Positions 34,578 to 46,149 of a stretch of 64,000 nucleotides of DNA are shown here, piece by piece. Position numbers and translations under genes: made by a program. This DNA is from Datisca glomerata (Eukaryota; Streptophyta; Magnoliopsida; Cucurbitales; Datiscaceae), in NCBI GenBank assembly GCA_003255025.1, contig QANY01013145.1:222719-286718 (forward strand). The letters are read 5' to 3'. How positions within the stretch are numbered: the stretch's first letter is position 1; the number at the start of each line of letters is the position of its first letter. The notes under the pieces were generated by a model. That model saw only the letters and a list, made by a program, of their open reading frames with translations, did not search any database and was not told the DNA's origin.

Positions 34578-36310
34578 CTATTGCCTTCCAATAATTGGTT
34601 TAGGTTGTTCAGATGTGACAGAAGAATCAGATTCAGATGCAGAAATATATGCAACGTCATCATCTGAATTGGTAGTAGAACTGTCTTCAGAGAGGCAGTT
34701 CAGAATCTTTTGTTGAGTTTCTTCATCGAGAGCTAACTCAAGAAGTTTTCTTTTGAATTTAGATCGGCATTTGTTGGCAAAATGCCCAGTTAAGCCACAT
34801 TTATAACAAATGGCTTTGCCTTTGCTGTTATGAGATTTCTGATGTGGTTGAGATTTATACTTGGGTTCTTTATGTCGAAATTTCTTTTTGGAAAAATATT
34901 TTTTATGCGGTTTAGGATTCTTTGAGGAAATCCTGGGAGGCTTGGATGAAGAAGAATTGGTTGGATAATGAATTTTGGTATCATAGGCAAATTGATCACA
35001 AAATTCACCTAATTCTTTTCTGTTGTCTAGATTCTGATTCTTCATCATATGTTGAAGTTTCATATCATTGCATAATCCTAGTCCTTCTTCTATTACTAGG
35101 GCAATGAGATGTCCATAAGTATACTGATCATATGGAATATCCATTTGATCATGCTTATCTCGGAGTTTTCTTTTTACTCTTTCAGCAAAAAGACTTGGGA
35201 GGCCATCAATGAACTTTGCCTTCCAATGTTCATTGTTTGCATCACTTCTCTGCATGACTTTCATAAGAAAGACATCTTTATACCATCTGAAGTGAGTCAG
35301 AGAAGGGCATCTCAGGTTTTGGAGGAGTTCTCTGTGTCTATCAGTATTGACTATTCTTGGGCCAAGGAAATGGTGAATAATGGATTGGGCCAGGGTATAA
35401 CAAGCGTCTTCAGTTCTGGTATGAGTACCAGTAATTGGGTCAATATGAATTTTGAAAGAGTCTAAGATTTCTTGGCGTTGACTTTCAGTGAGACAATTGT
35501 CCCACCAGCCTTTCAGTATTCCTGTGAAACCATTGACCAGGAATCTGCAGATCTGGTGATCTGTATTCTCATTCTGTTTGCACACAGAAGAGTACATGAT
35601 CATTTGATGAATGGTCTCGAAGACCTGATATTCTGTTTTCCCATCTATGTTCCATTCATAGATGGTTTTCCCATGGTAAGATTTCTGAGAATGAAGAAAG
35701 TCTTCTTCATATAGAATATCTTGGGGAGTAGGCCTGGGATAATAATACCTACTTGGTCCAGTTAAAGCCGTACGGGTCGTAGGTCTTTTGGAATAGTTAG
35801 AAGACAGTTTGTTTATGGAATCATCAAAATTCTTTTGAATATCAAGAATTTGAGAGATGGAATACTCTTCTGGTTCTTCATGGTTAGATGTGTCCTGATG
35901 CATCATTTTCAACTGTCCTGAAGATGATTCAGGTGTGGTCTTATCAGGTGTTGAGATCTTTAAATTCTTGATCTTGTCCATAATGGTTTCCATGAAGTCG
36001 TCCTCCTTCTTACTAGATTTTAATTTAAAATTCTGGACATCTAAAGGAGGTTTAAGAGTTACTGGTTCTATTGTTAATTTAGGTTTATCAGTTGGAGGAG
36101 TTTTAGATTGTATCTCCTGAATGTGAGAAACTTGTTCCTCTATCTTAGTTAACTGAGTTCCTACAGTTTGAAGGAAGAGGTTGGTGTAATTATTCTGTTT
36201 AGTTATAGGTACAATGTCTTTTACCTTAACAATATCCTGATGGTTGGTTTTATCTGGCACCTCAGTATAGGGGTTAATGACCAAGGGTTTTTGGTTACCT
36301 TGTCCTAGAG
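34578..36310 (-). pseudogene. EPRV-1 coat protein with CCHC zinc knuckle
   Basis: An open frame of 568 codons, with no ATG at its upstream limit because it continues a polyprotein. It shows an acidic, proline-rich N-terminal part, then a capsid core (GWWDNCLTESQRQEIL; HFRWYKDVFL; WKAKFIDGLPSLFAERVKRK), a basic stretch (about residues 440-495), the zinc knuckle CYKCGLTGHFANKC, and an acidic serine-rich tail. The capsid core motifs are those of plant pararetroviruses. This is the best-preserved gene of the insertion; no in-frame stop occurs in 1.7 kb. Confidence 0.82.
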
Positions 36311-36667
36311 CCAGTTCTAAGGATAAAGGTGGTGGATGAATGGCTTGGTAAGTTCTCCCATTGGTGGTTATCCAAGTTTTCTGTATATTGGTGAGAACTT
36401 GTAACTGTTGGCCATCCTTAATTTTAACTCTTTGAGTGAGCTGGTAATACCATTTGGGGAAAGACTGAAGGGATTGATTCTATTCTAATTGGAAGTAGTA
36501 CAGATTCTTCAGATCTAAGAGCTGTTGAGGATTATGGTTGGTGAAATACCAATCTCGGAAATCCTTATATTTTGGTTGCATAAAATCCTGGTGAAGACTT
36601 TGTCTTAACATGCTATTGGGTGTAAAATCCATTTAAATGTTAAATTGCATGTCACTTGCGGTAGGGC
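36311..36667 (-). pseudogene. EPRV-1 movement/coat linker
   Basis: The polyprotein can be followed between the movement-protein and coat-protein frames only through a frame change near 36720 and stops at about 36634 and 36482. It contains FRDWYFTNHNPQQLL and FPKWYYQLTQRVK. These breaks show that the polyprotein is no longer expressed as one chain. Confidence 0.6.
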
Positions 36668-37714
36668 TCAGAGGCCTTCTGTTGATGGTGGATTCATACA
36701 CACCATGAGGAATTTGATTGTCACTGATGTGAATTCCTCTAATTTGATCCTCCGAGGGGAAAAATGATCAGATTCCTCTGATCGAGAGGGTTCAGTGAAA
36801 GATGCTCGAGAAGATTCGAGGAGATCCACCTGATAAGGGGGTAGAGTTTGGCGACTAAGACTAGATGAGCTTCTGGTCAGAGGCAGAGGTGGTCGTTGAA
36901 AACGAAGGTAAACATTGCCACCTTGATTTTGGATGACATCATCCAAAGATTGTTGGATGACAGGTCTGGTAGGGACAGCCTGGGGATTTTGCCAGGTGTC
37001 AGGAAAGGTGATGTCAGACCAGGGAATCATACGAGGAACAACCACTTGGCTGTTGAATAGATTAGTATCTATTAGGACCGTATGTCCTTGCTCACTTTGC
37101 TTTCTGGTATAAGGATTCAAGGTTGTTAAAACCTTAAGATGAATCCTAAAGAGGATAGCAAAGGGAGATGATCCTGGAAGATAATCATAGCCATGCGATT
37201 GAACTCTAAGTTCAAGGACTTTGGCTAGATTACTGTCAGATAAAGCAATACTTAAATTCGGATACACATTAAAATAAATAGGTCCATGAGATAAGCTAGT
37301 CTCTATGGCTCCCATAAGGGAAGCTTTCCAGTTCAGCCACCTACCATCTCTAAGGGTGCATTGTATGCTGGTGTTCTGTCCTAACAGAGTTAAAGATTTT
37401 AATGCAATTTGCACTAATCCTATATGCACATATTTATATTTTTGCATGAATGGATATAAATCATGCAAATGCAACAGATATAAAACATCATCATTATGCT
37501 GTAATGGAATGGCATATTCAAATGTTTTAATGATTTTACGGCTAGTGAAATCAAAGGTTCCAATTTTATAAATTGTGTCAGGTTTTACCTTAGGTATAGT
37601 CCATTTATCTAAGGCTTCTTTTACATCTTGATATGCAATTAATTCAGTTACCTCAGAGGTGGAGGCTACAGTATTTGCTACGGATTGTATAGATGCAGAG
37701 CTTAGTTCAGACAT
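36668..37714 (-). pseudogene. EPRV-1 movement protein
   Basis: 348 codons from a clear ATG at 37714. The region around residues 40-230 has the 30K-superfamily movement-protein pattern: IGTFDFTSRKII, then VHIGLVQIALKSL, LSHGPIYFNVYPNLSI and FAILFRIHLKV. In the family it enlarges plasmodesmata for cell-to-cell spread. It is the first domain of the viral polyprotein, 66 bases downstream of the primer-binding site. The C-terminal part is serine/proline/arginine-rich and ends by frameshift near 36720. Confidence 0.85.
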
Positions 37715-37780
37715 GTTTGTGTGTGACCATGCATGCTTAATGTAAAGGGGATATAAACAGTACTATAACCAAGACTAATC

Positions 37781-37795
37781 ATGGCTCTGATACCA
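37781..37795 (-). promoter_or_regulatory. EPRV-1 tRNA-Met primer-binding site
   Basis: On the minus strand TGGTATCAGAGCCAT, the complement of the 3' end of plant initiator tRNA-Met and the standard reverse-transcription start of caulimovirids. It defines nucleotide 1 of the viral map. Confidence 0.92.
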
Positions 37796-38361
37796 ATCGG
37801 GGGCTCGCCAACACGCACCGTACAATGAGGAGGCAAAACACTATAGGTTTAGCGAGATCAGATAACAACTAACTTACACTGAGCACGTCTGTCAACGTTT
37901 TACAGGGGTCAACGGTCTTAACGCAATCTCTGCTCAACAGACCTACCCAGACGCGACTTGGGTGACGTCCCACTCAGTGTTCATTAATTGTTTCCTGACC
38001 TTACTGTAGTACAGTGAGTACTTCCTCAACCATAACAGATACATATTGAGTGCCTTAGGCTAGCAACAGGATCATGATTAGTAGAGTTTATAGTCATGGT
38101 TATACACGGTTTACATTAATACATACATGGTCTCATGAAAAGATGATATGAGGAAGAAAGAACTTACGGTAAGGGAGCACTGACGCTCCTAGTGACAACA
38201 ACGTGATATGTGCAGGTGTGAGCAGAATAGAAATAGGATAGGAGTGAGAGAGATAGAGAGAGAGAGAGGGTAAGGCAAACTTAAGAGCTCAGCACATGAG
38301 CATTCTATTGCTTAAAACAAAACGTTCTCCCCTCAACAAGGGTGAGAGATCCCTTTTATAA
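37796..38361 (-). promoter_or_regulatory. EPRV-1 pregenomic promoter and leader
   Basis: The minus strand carries a TATA box TTATAAAAGG at 38361-38352. Transcription would start about 30 bases further on and give a ~600-nt leader running to the primer site and the movement-protein ATG at 37714. The leader contains GA/TC-rich and hairpin-prone stretches but no long ORF. The order ORF2, promoter, leader, primer site, movement protein is the intergenic region of the circular virus. Confidence 0.7.
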
Positions 38362-38611
38362 TACAGAAGGAAACTAACTAGAGTACACTCGCAGATAAAA
38401 AGTAACCTAACTTAAGTTAAAAGTAACTATACAATAGTAGTCTATACTTTAATAATTATACAACATAGAGTGGCGTGCGAAGCATCGTCCACGTGTTCGG
38501 ATGTGAGAGAATAACTGTAGACTTCGTTGTCTGCTACTGTTTGTGTCGGACATCTAAGGGAGTTGCTGTTGAATTCTTTGTCGGTTACTGTGGACAGCTC
38601 ATCAGAGAGGC
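38362..38611 (-). promoter_or_regulatory. EPRV-1 region upstream of promoter
   Basis: About 250 bases between the ORF2 stop and the TATA box. This is where enhancer elements would be expected, but no specific motif is claimed. Confidence 0.4.
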
Positions 38612-39985
38612 TTAGTGGAGTTTGCCTTTCCCTTTTTGGTCTTTGTCCTTATCGATCTGGTCAGAAATGATTGCGGCTAAGGAATCCCAGAAGTCAGCAA
38701 TAGTAGGCTCTGGTGGGTCCTCTGTCATGGTCAGGTCTGGTGTCAAGTCTGGTATGTCATTTGCAGGGTCTTGGCTCTCGCCTGTAAGGATGCTGAAAGC
38801 ATTATGTTGACTGATGTCCAGACTGAGATCAGTGATGGCAGGAGGAGGTGATATGGATAATGGTCTGGATGGACTCGGGTTGGTACTGGTTGTGGCCATA
38901 GAAGATGTGTCAGAACCAAAAACATGAAGGAATTGGTTTTTAACAAAGGCCATGGTCTTAACTGCTAGGTCTTGTTCACTGATGTGAGGGAATTGCTGTT
39001 TAATTAGGTTTTGAGCATTTAGGAAAGGGTTGCTCGTGGGTGCTGGTACAGGTTTAGGAATGGAATCATAACATGCTTGGGCATGGGTTTTGATGATTTT
39101 GGTTAATTCTGATATGTGGGGATTCATACCTTTGTCCCACCATTTGGTTAAAAAGATACGTTTTAAAACTGGTATACCATTTCGGTATTCACATTTCAAA
39201 TCCCATTTCTATATCCATGGGATGTTAAATCGGATGATAAAATAAAACCAGGCTTTGGAAACAGTACTATTTTTCTGGAAATGGGTATATTGGGAGTGCC
39301 ACTCTTTAAATTCAGTTTTTAAAATATCTGGTAAAGTTTCAATGGTAATGCCAAATTTATCCCACCAAAGGAGGAACCAATTTGGTAATCCTGTGTCTAA
39401 GACTTCAGGACAAATACGGATAAACCATGTATGGTTTTGTATCGGATTTTGATAATAAAACGTATTGGTAAAGGATTCAATATAATCCCAGTAGCTGTAT
39501 TTAATTGTTTTCTGGTGTATTTCCATTGTTTTAGTAGTATGAGGATGTAAACCCCATTGATTAATGGAAATAAAATTGCGGATAACAGCCTTACTAAAAG
39601 AAATTGGGCTGGTGTTTCGGTTTGAGTCATGGACAGTATGTCTAATTTCCATGCTTCCAGATTGAACTACTATAGCCTCATATATATATCTATAGTGTTC
39701 AAACCTGGTTGGATACTGTTGTGTGGAGAGATAACGATGTTTTATCACCCATGGATCTTCCATCCATTTCTCATCATTCGGTTCAATAATGAGGATTTGC
39801 TCCTCAGTCATTCGGTTAAGTATATACTATTCAGGTGTCAAGAGGACTTCTTTTGTACTCTTACGAGTAGCCTCTTGAACACTGGGGAATTCTGAGGGCC
39901 AGAAAATCCTATCATTCGGATCTTGCAGATTAATTCTGCCACGTCCGCGCTCACAAGAGCTACGGCCTCTTCCTCGGTTACTCAT
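38612..39985 (-). pseudogene. EPRV-1 ORF2, unknown function
   Basis: 458-codon frame whose ATG (39985-39983) overlaps the polymerase stop (39980-39978) by eight bases, a termination-reinitiation layout. The frame is intact except for two in-frame TAG codons (at about 39829 and 39211). The N-terminus is arginine/glycine-rich (SNRGRGRSS). The middle is tryptophan-rich with TWFIRICPEVLDTGLPNWFL and LWWDKFG, then IPWI and LTKWWDK. The C-terminus is proline/serine-rich and acidic. EPRV-2 has a decayed homologue in the same place. Role unknown; a second ORF after the polymerase is reported for florendoviruses (from memory). Confidence 0.65.
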
Positions 39986-40063
39986 GATTGAGTTTTTCCT
40001 GCAAATAATCACGGGTTAGAAAATCAGGAAGAGAATTTTGTTCACCTTTAATATATTCAATAT
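39978..40063 (-). pseudogene. EPRV-1 polymerase C-terminal tail
   Basis: Reads EYIKGEQNSLPDFLTRDYLQ to a TAA. This is the usual end of the caulimovirid RNase H domain. Only this last piece precedes the TA repeat, so the integrated copy was cut here. Confidence 0.78.
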
Positions 40064-40094
40064 NCTCATATATATATATATATATATAATATAC
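40064..40094. repeat. TA microsatellite between EPRV-1 and EPRV-2
   Basis: A (TA)n run of about 27 bases separates the end of EPRV-1 from the leader-like start of EPRV-2. One ambiguous base (n) at 40064 suggests an assembly difficulty at the repeat. Confidence 0.8.
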
Positions 40095-40319
40095 TGTTTA
40101 AATTAATATATGCATAATTATTGTTCTTCACCATCCAAGTGACTGATATATTGTTGCTATTGTTGCTTAATTATTCTTTGAATAATTATTTTTATTTAAT
40201 CTGACTCTTCGTCTAAGTGGTTGATTAATTTTATAATTGATTATTTTTTTGTAATCTTTATTTGTCTAATCTATGGATTTGACGTATTAATTTCTATTTA
40301 GTTTACCTCAGGCACCCCA

Positions 40320-41260
40320 ATAAGACCTTTTAGATACGTAAATCCCGATGGTAGGGTAGTTGTTAAGTCAAATAGGAGAAGAGTCGACTTCATTTGATGT
40401 TGTAGAAGTCATAGCAGATTTATTAATCAAAATACATGATGAAATTTTCAATCATAAGAATAATTTAGTTATTTTGAGCAATGATTAGATTATTTAAAAG
40501 TAGTTTTTCTTGTAGGAATAGGTCTACAATAAATACAACATTTTAAATATTTAGCAAATGATCATGTAAATCATAGGGTAAGGAGTATACCCAAAATCTC
40601 TAGTAAAATAATTTATAAATCAACATGGTTTGTTACTTCCTGTAAGTCTTCACATCATGTACAAATAATTGAAAAAATATACACTCTTGGAAAAAAGCAT
40701 GAAACTTGTCAATTACTTCCCTCAATGCAATTAAACATCATATTGAAGAAAGATATAATTTCCTTCACTTTGGTTTAGTCTAGATTAGAGTTAAACCACT
40801 CACAAGGAGATGCCTAAATTACCTCTGTCTTGTTAGCCTTGCGAGATGTAATTTTTATAAATTTTAATGATAGTACTTTATGATTAATTGAGTCCTCACT
40901 TTGTAATGGTCCAATCTATTTTAATTATATTCTAGATTTATCTATTAGTCTAAAAGACCCCATATTCTTAAATCTTTAACTTTGAATATCAAAACTAGTG
41001 GTTACCAAATTCTTGAAGGTGCTCAACCGTTAGCTTTGATTTTTAGAATACATTACAAAGTCACCAAAACCAATATGAATTTCTAAGCAATCAATAGGAG
41101 TCCAAAAAATCAAACCTTGTTGATTCAATCTAGCCAAGTAATGCCAATATTAGAATCCCTAGGCTTTTAACCAATAAAAGACAACTCACTCCAATTCAAC
41201 GCACAATTAAGGATGTTGATTATATCCAATGGTACATGGTTGATACTGTTAAAATTAAGT
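40320..41260 (+). pseudogene. EPRV-2 movement protein
   Basis: Read across several frames. The stretch at about 40900-41080 shows NGPIYFNYILDLSISLKD and then ALIFRIHYKV, matching the GPIYFN and FRIHLKV positions of the EPRV-1 movement protein. Frequent stops; only fragments survive. Confidence 0.65.
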
Positions 41261-41559
41261 TCCAATCATCTAGTTATAATCCTCAAATTAGGTAGTTTTT
41301 CCAGTCTAGTATCCTAGGAGTTCATTTTTTGGATCATCTGTTAATAATGATGAAGATCTTAGGATTCAACAATTATAACAAGAATTAAAAAAAAATCTAA
41401 GACTTAAAGGCATAGCCACAAATTCCCAAGTTAGTCAGCCAATCTTTGATAATAAGACTGAGCAATCTGATGAAACTAAATCATCAACTGAATCGGATTT
41501 CCAAGGAGTCTTACCTCCTGTCAATCCCCAACTTTTAGTTTTAAATTTAGACACATAAG

Positions 41560-43830
41560 CCAAGAATCAAGCCTGATTGGGAGGGTTTAACCCAACACAT
41601 GAATGACCCTGTCAATCTCAATAGACGCAATAGGTTTAGAGATCCATATAATATGGATCAAAGAAAACTCATCTTTGCTGAATGAAAGGCGTTCATGCAA
41701 GTTGATATGTTCTTCCTCTATTATGTCGAGGATATTTATGAAAAGAATATTAAAGTAATTTTCAAGACCAAATGGGTCAAAGAAGACTCCAGTGTGGTGT
41801 CTGCTAGCTATCCCTCACCTAAAAAAATTATAATTAATCATAAAAAAATTTTATTCACTGCTTCTCCTTTTAAGATTTCAAATGAAGAAGAACCCAATAA
41901 AAATTTGTTGAACAACTTAATAACACCAGCCAAAGTTTAATAACAATAGGAAAATAATTAGATAAATTGAGAATAAAATTGATGTTCTTCATGAACCTAA
42001 ACCTGATGAATCTTTAAAAGAAACTCCTTTAATAAATCTTTCAGAAAAAATTGCTTTGAATATTGTTCCCCTGAATAATAAGATTGATCAAATGCTTCAA
42101 GAATTGAAAAATAAATCTGCTGAATCACCTTCTTCTGTTAAGGTAATTAACCAAGATAATAGTTCTGAATCAGAAAGCTATAAGTCAGAATCCACTTATG
42201 AATCATCCATAATTCATGAATCTTCAAATATCCACAATATTGAAGAAACGTTTAGAAATTAATAAATTGGAAAGAAACTAGCATAAAAAGCCTATTCCTC
42301 CTGATATTCAAATTACTAAATCATCTTAGTTGATCAATTTTCTATTTTTCAAGAAAAGTTATATAAATGAAATATTGATGGTCTTTCAGAACAGAAAGTC
42401 CTCGACAAATTACAGCACATGAATATGATAGCCAACAGTAACATCACCACACACAATTTGCCTCGCAATGAGATAATTAAGCTTTTAGTTACATGAATGC
42501 TTTGTTTTTTGTGGGAAAAACATCTCACTGAAGAATCCAAAAAATGTCATCCTTTCAGAAATAAAGATTGATGCTGAAGGAACCCTAATTATTGGAGAGG
42601 ATCAAGAAACAATACCTGATGCCATCAACACACTTCTTTACACAATCATTGGACATTTTATTGAAACGCCAAATAATGTTACTTCGCATATCCATGATCA
42701 ATTAACCAATCTTATGTATCCCACCCTAAGTGATTTTGACTGGTACAAAAATATATTTTTGTCCACAGTATAGGGATGATAGTAATCAACCATTTTGAAA
42801 AAAAAAATTCATCAATGGCTTACCAAATTTGTTTTCCCATAAGATTAGAATAGTCCTAAGTGATGATCTAGGAACTATAGACTACAATAGTCTCACATAC
42901 GGTACAATTATCACTACAATTCAGAAAGAAGGTCTAAGAATGTGTATAGACATGAAAATTGACAAACAAATAAAAAAAAGAAAAGAGAACTGCCAAATAT
43001 GAATTAGACAATTTTTGTGAGCAATATGGATTACCTGCTATTACTTCTTCCCAAACGAATAGGAACATTTCTCATCTAAATTCTAGAAGAATTTACAAAT
43101 CTTATAGAAGAAAATACCACGAACAGAAAATAAAATTTTTGACAAATAGTTTTCTAAGAAGAAAAATTATTCAAGAAGAAAAATCAATAAAAATTTGTTG
43201 ATAAAGGTAAAATTAAGTGTTTCAAATTGACCAGAATAGTCATTTTTTCAACACTTGTCAGGTTAAAAATAAGATTAGCCAATTAAAAATATCTGAAGAA
43301 GTTAAACAAAAATTGTTTAGAATTAATAGATTACTATGAAAGTAGTAATGAAGATTTTGGAGAATTTGAATCTCTTGAATCTGATGAACCAAACTCTTCA
43401 AATTATAACATAGATTCTCCTAACCTCTTTATGGGTGCAATATAGCTGTTGTCAGAAACATTTTAAGGTTTTAAATAAAAATAAAGAACAAGAAAATCTG
43501 TTGTTAGATTTAATTAGTAAAATTGAAAATCTTGAATTAAAACAAGAATATCTTGAAAGACTTAGGAAGGTAATTCAAAAGAAAAAAAATATTAAGTCTA
43601 ATAATAATAATAATACTGCAAGCATTTTTACAAACTCTTGAAAAATTGAACAAATTAAAGGAAATGAAAAAGAAGTTACTTTATAGTAACTTCAAATAGA
43701 AATAAAGAATATTAAAATTGAAGTAAAAGAATTAACAGATTCAAACACAGAAATAACAAGAGAATTGAATCTTCTAAAAATAAAAATTTAATTAAAAATC
43801 ACGAATCTAGTGAATTAGGAGAATCTAGTA
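41560..43830 (+). pseudogene. EPRV-2 coat protein remnant
   Basis: Frames at 41695-41940, 42056-42262 and 43435-43641 plus intervening pieces. The capsid core can be traced at 42600-42960 (TLYTIIGHFI-like residues; then LSDFDWYKNIFLS and FINGLPNLFSHKIRIVLSDD across frames), followed by a lysine-rich region and a broken zinc knuckle near 43205-43255 (the first CF and the GHF..TC halves lie in different frames). Its coding ability is lost. Confidence 0.65.
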
Positions 43831-43939
43831 AATCTCCAATATCAGATAATAAGGTAAAAAATCTTATGTCAACAATTAAGTTGATGATAACTTCATCCAA
43901 ATCCGTAATCACATCAAAACAAAAAACGACACATAATAT

Positions 43940-44240
43940 TCAAAATAATAATTCAAGATTTTGATTTCACTTCAATAACTCTTATTGATTCAGGAACTGA
44001 TTTGAATTGTATGAAGGAAGGACTCGTTCCTACCAAGTTCTTCAAGAAGACAAAAGAATCGTTATCATCTGCCAATGGTACTATAATGCATATAAATTAT
44101 GAAATCCCCAATATTCATATTTGTCAAGATAATGTATGTTTTTAAACATCATTTGTCTTAGTAAACAGTATGACGTATAAGCTTATTTTGGGTTTACCAT
44201 TTATTTATCTGATGTATCCTTTACAACAGAGTATGATGAT
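43940..44240 (+). pseudogene. EPRV-2 aspartic protease
   Basis: Contains TLIDSGTDLNCMKEGLVPTK, with the catalytic DSG near 43987, then SSANGTIMHINYEIPNI, a stop, TSFVLVNSMTYKLILGLPFI. It is collinear with the EPRV-1 protease. Confidence 0.75.
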
Positions 44241-44439
44241 ATAATTACTTAACCTATGGATAAGCCTGCCAAATTCAAATTTCTTTATTTTTCACACAAT
44301 GAAAAATCAAAAACTTTAAAAAAATATTATGTGTTTAAAACTACAAATTTAATTTCAAGTAAAGAAAAATAATTATGTTTTCTACAAAATGAAATAAAAT
44401 TCAAAATAATTGAAGAACAACTTCAAAATCATGCTCTTA

Positions 44440-46130
44440 AAAAAAATCTTTGAACAAAAAATTTATAAAGAATTATGTACTTACATTCCCAATGCTTTAT
44501 GGTACAAGAAGCATTATACTGTTAGTCTACCTTACATTAAGAGATTTAAAGAAAAGAATATCCCAACAAAGGAATGACTTGAGTTCTGTAAGAAGGAAAT
44601 TGCAGAACTACTCAATAAAATATTATTAGAAGGATAAAATCTCATTGGTCTTTCTCGGCCTTTTATGTTCAAATGATCAGTGAAATTGAATAAAAACAAA
44701 AATGGATAAGATATCTAATACCAAACAAAAAAGGACTTAATTAACAGGCTTGGAGATGTTGCTCTATTCTCCAAGTTTGACATGAAATATATATTCTGGC
44801 AAATTCATATAAATGAAAATGATAGATACAAAACTGCATTTGTAACTCCATTTAACCATTACGAATGGAATGTAATGTCTTTTGGTTTTAAAAAAAATGC
44901 CTCAAGTGAATTTCAGAATATAATGAATGAAATCTTTAATCAATTCACTAATTTCTAGATTGTTTGCATTAGTGATATTCTTATTTTCTCTAAATTTATT
45001 GAAAAACACTAGAAAGACCTTGAATTATTTGCCAAGATAATAAAACAAAATAGTTTGAGAAAATTATCAATTTGACCATCATAGTTTACACCTTTTTTCA
45101 ATTTGGTAATCATAGTTTAAAAATTCTCAATTTGATCATCATAATTTACTTAACGTTTCAATATGGTCCTTCGGTCACTCTCTATTAAGAACACGTTGAC
45201 GTGGCACGTTAAGTGATGATGCGATACGTTAAGTGATGACGTGATACATTAAACGATGACGTGACATTAAAATATTATTTTCTATTTTCCACTTCATATA
45301 TGATATTTTTTTATCAAAAATATTTTTTTAAACTATGATTATCAAATTAATATTTTTTAAACTACGATGGCCAAATTGAAAACATGTGCAAACTATGATG
45401 GCCAAATTGGTAAAAAGATATTTTTGATAAAATAAAATATATAATATATTAGATGGAAAAAAATGAAATAATATTTTAATACCACGCATCATTTAACGTG
45501 CCTCGTCATCACATAATGTGTTGCATCAACATGTCCGTTAATGGAGAGTGACAGAAGGACAATATTGTAATGTTAAGTAAACTATGATGACCAAATTGAG
45601 ACTTTTTAAACTACGATGGTCAAATTAAAAATATGTGCAAACTATGATGACCAAAATTGGTAATTTCCCCAAATAGTTTAGCTATCTCTGTAAGAAAAAT
45701 CAAATTGTTTCAATCTAAGATTATATTTGAAATTTATTATTCTATTATTAAATCAATTAATCAAATTAATGATAAAGTCCAAGATAATCTATTAAATCAG
45801 AATTTCCTTTTGAAAATTGATTGCAAATATGTAAAACATTTTTTATTTCAATATTGAATTTATTCAAGACATTAATAATTCAATTCATGACTTTCTTTCT
45901 CATAAAGTTATGCAGGAAATCATTTCCAAATTCTACAATGGAGGAATTTGAGAATTCTGTCCTACTAAAATACGGAAAGGTAAAACCTTGAATACTCAAC
46001 CAAAATTCTTCTAAAATCAACAAACTCAATGGCTGGGAAGCCGTTTTTTGCTCAAAATTTCCATTAATTAATGATGGTCATAATGGATTTGAATATCTAA
46101 AAAATACTTGAATTGATGAATTGGAATAAA
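44440..46130 (+). pseudogene. EPRV-2 reverse transcriptase/RNase H, split by MITE
   Basis: RT motifs in order: HYTVSLPYIKRFKEKNIPTK, then FSKFDMKYIFWQIHINENDR with YKTAFVTPFNHYEWNVMSFG, and a decayed catalytic box reading ISDILIFS (YIDD in active enzymes) near 44965. A 613-bp MITE (45058-45670) interrupts the connection region; the frame resumes at 45681 with AISVRKIKLFQSKI, exactly the next expected motif. RNase H follows in broken frames up to about 46130 (ending near NGFEYLKNT). Confidence 0.75.
45058..45670. mobile_element. MULE-type MITE with 9-bp target duplication
   Basis: 613 bp with long inverted ends. The left begins AGAAAATTATCAATTTGACC; the complement of the right begins GGGGAAATTACCAATTTTGG, and the similarity extends about 200 bases inward. 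Flanking copies of AAATAGTTT at 45048-45056 and 45671-45679 are a 9-bp target duplication, typical of Mutator-like elements. The internal direct repetition of the CATAGTTTAAA/ACTATGATGG words is typical of this MITE type. No coding capacity. Confidence 0.85.
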
Positions 46131-46149
46131 TTTAGGAAGATATTGGGTT

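Larger units (their letters stand above)
32389..40063. mobile_element. EPRV-1: endogenous caulimovirid, rearranged
   Basis: Two blocks of the same plant pararetrovirus in opposite orientations. A plus-strand block (32389 to about 33987) carries coiled-coil, protease and reverse transcriptase. A minus-strand block (about 40063 down to 33988) carries, in viral order, the end of the polymerase, ORF2, promoter, leader, tRNA-Met primer site, movement protein, coat protein and coiled coil. There are no LTRs, and the minus block crosses the circular genome's origin, so this is virus-type integration. TA repeats flank both sides. Closest groups are probably petuvirus/florendovirus-like (inference). 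Stops and a deletion make it defective. Confidence 0.85.
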
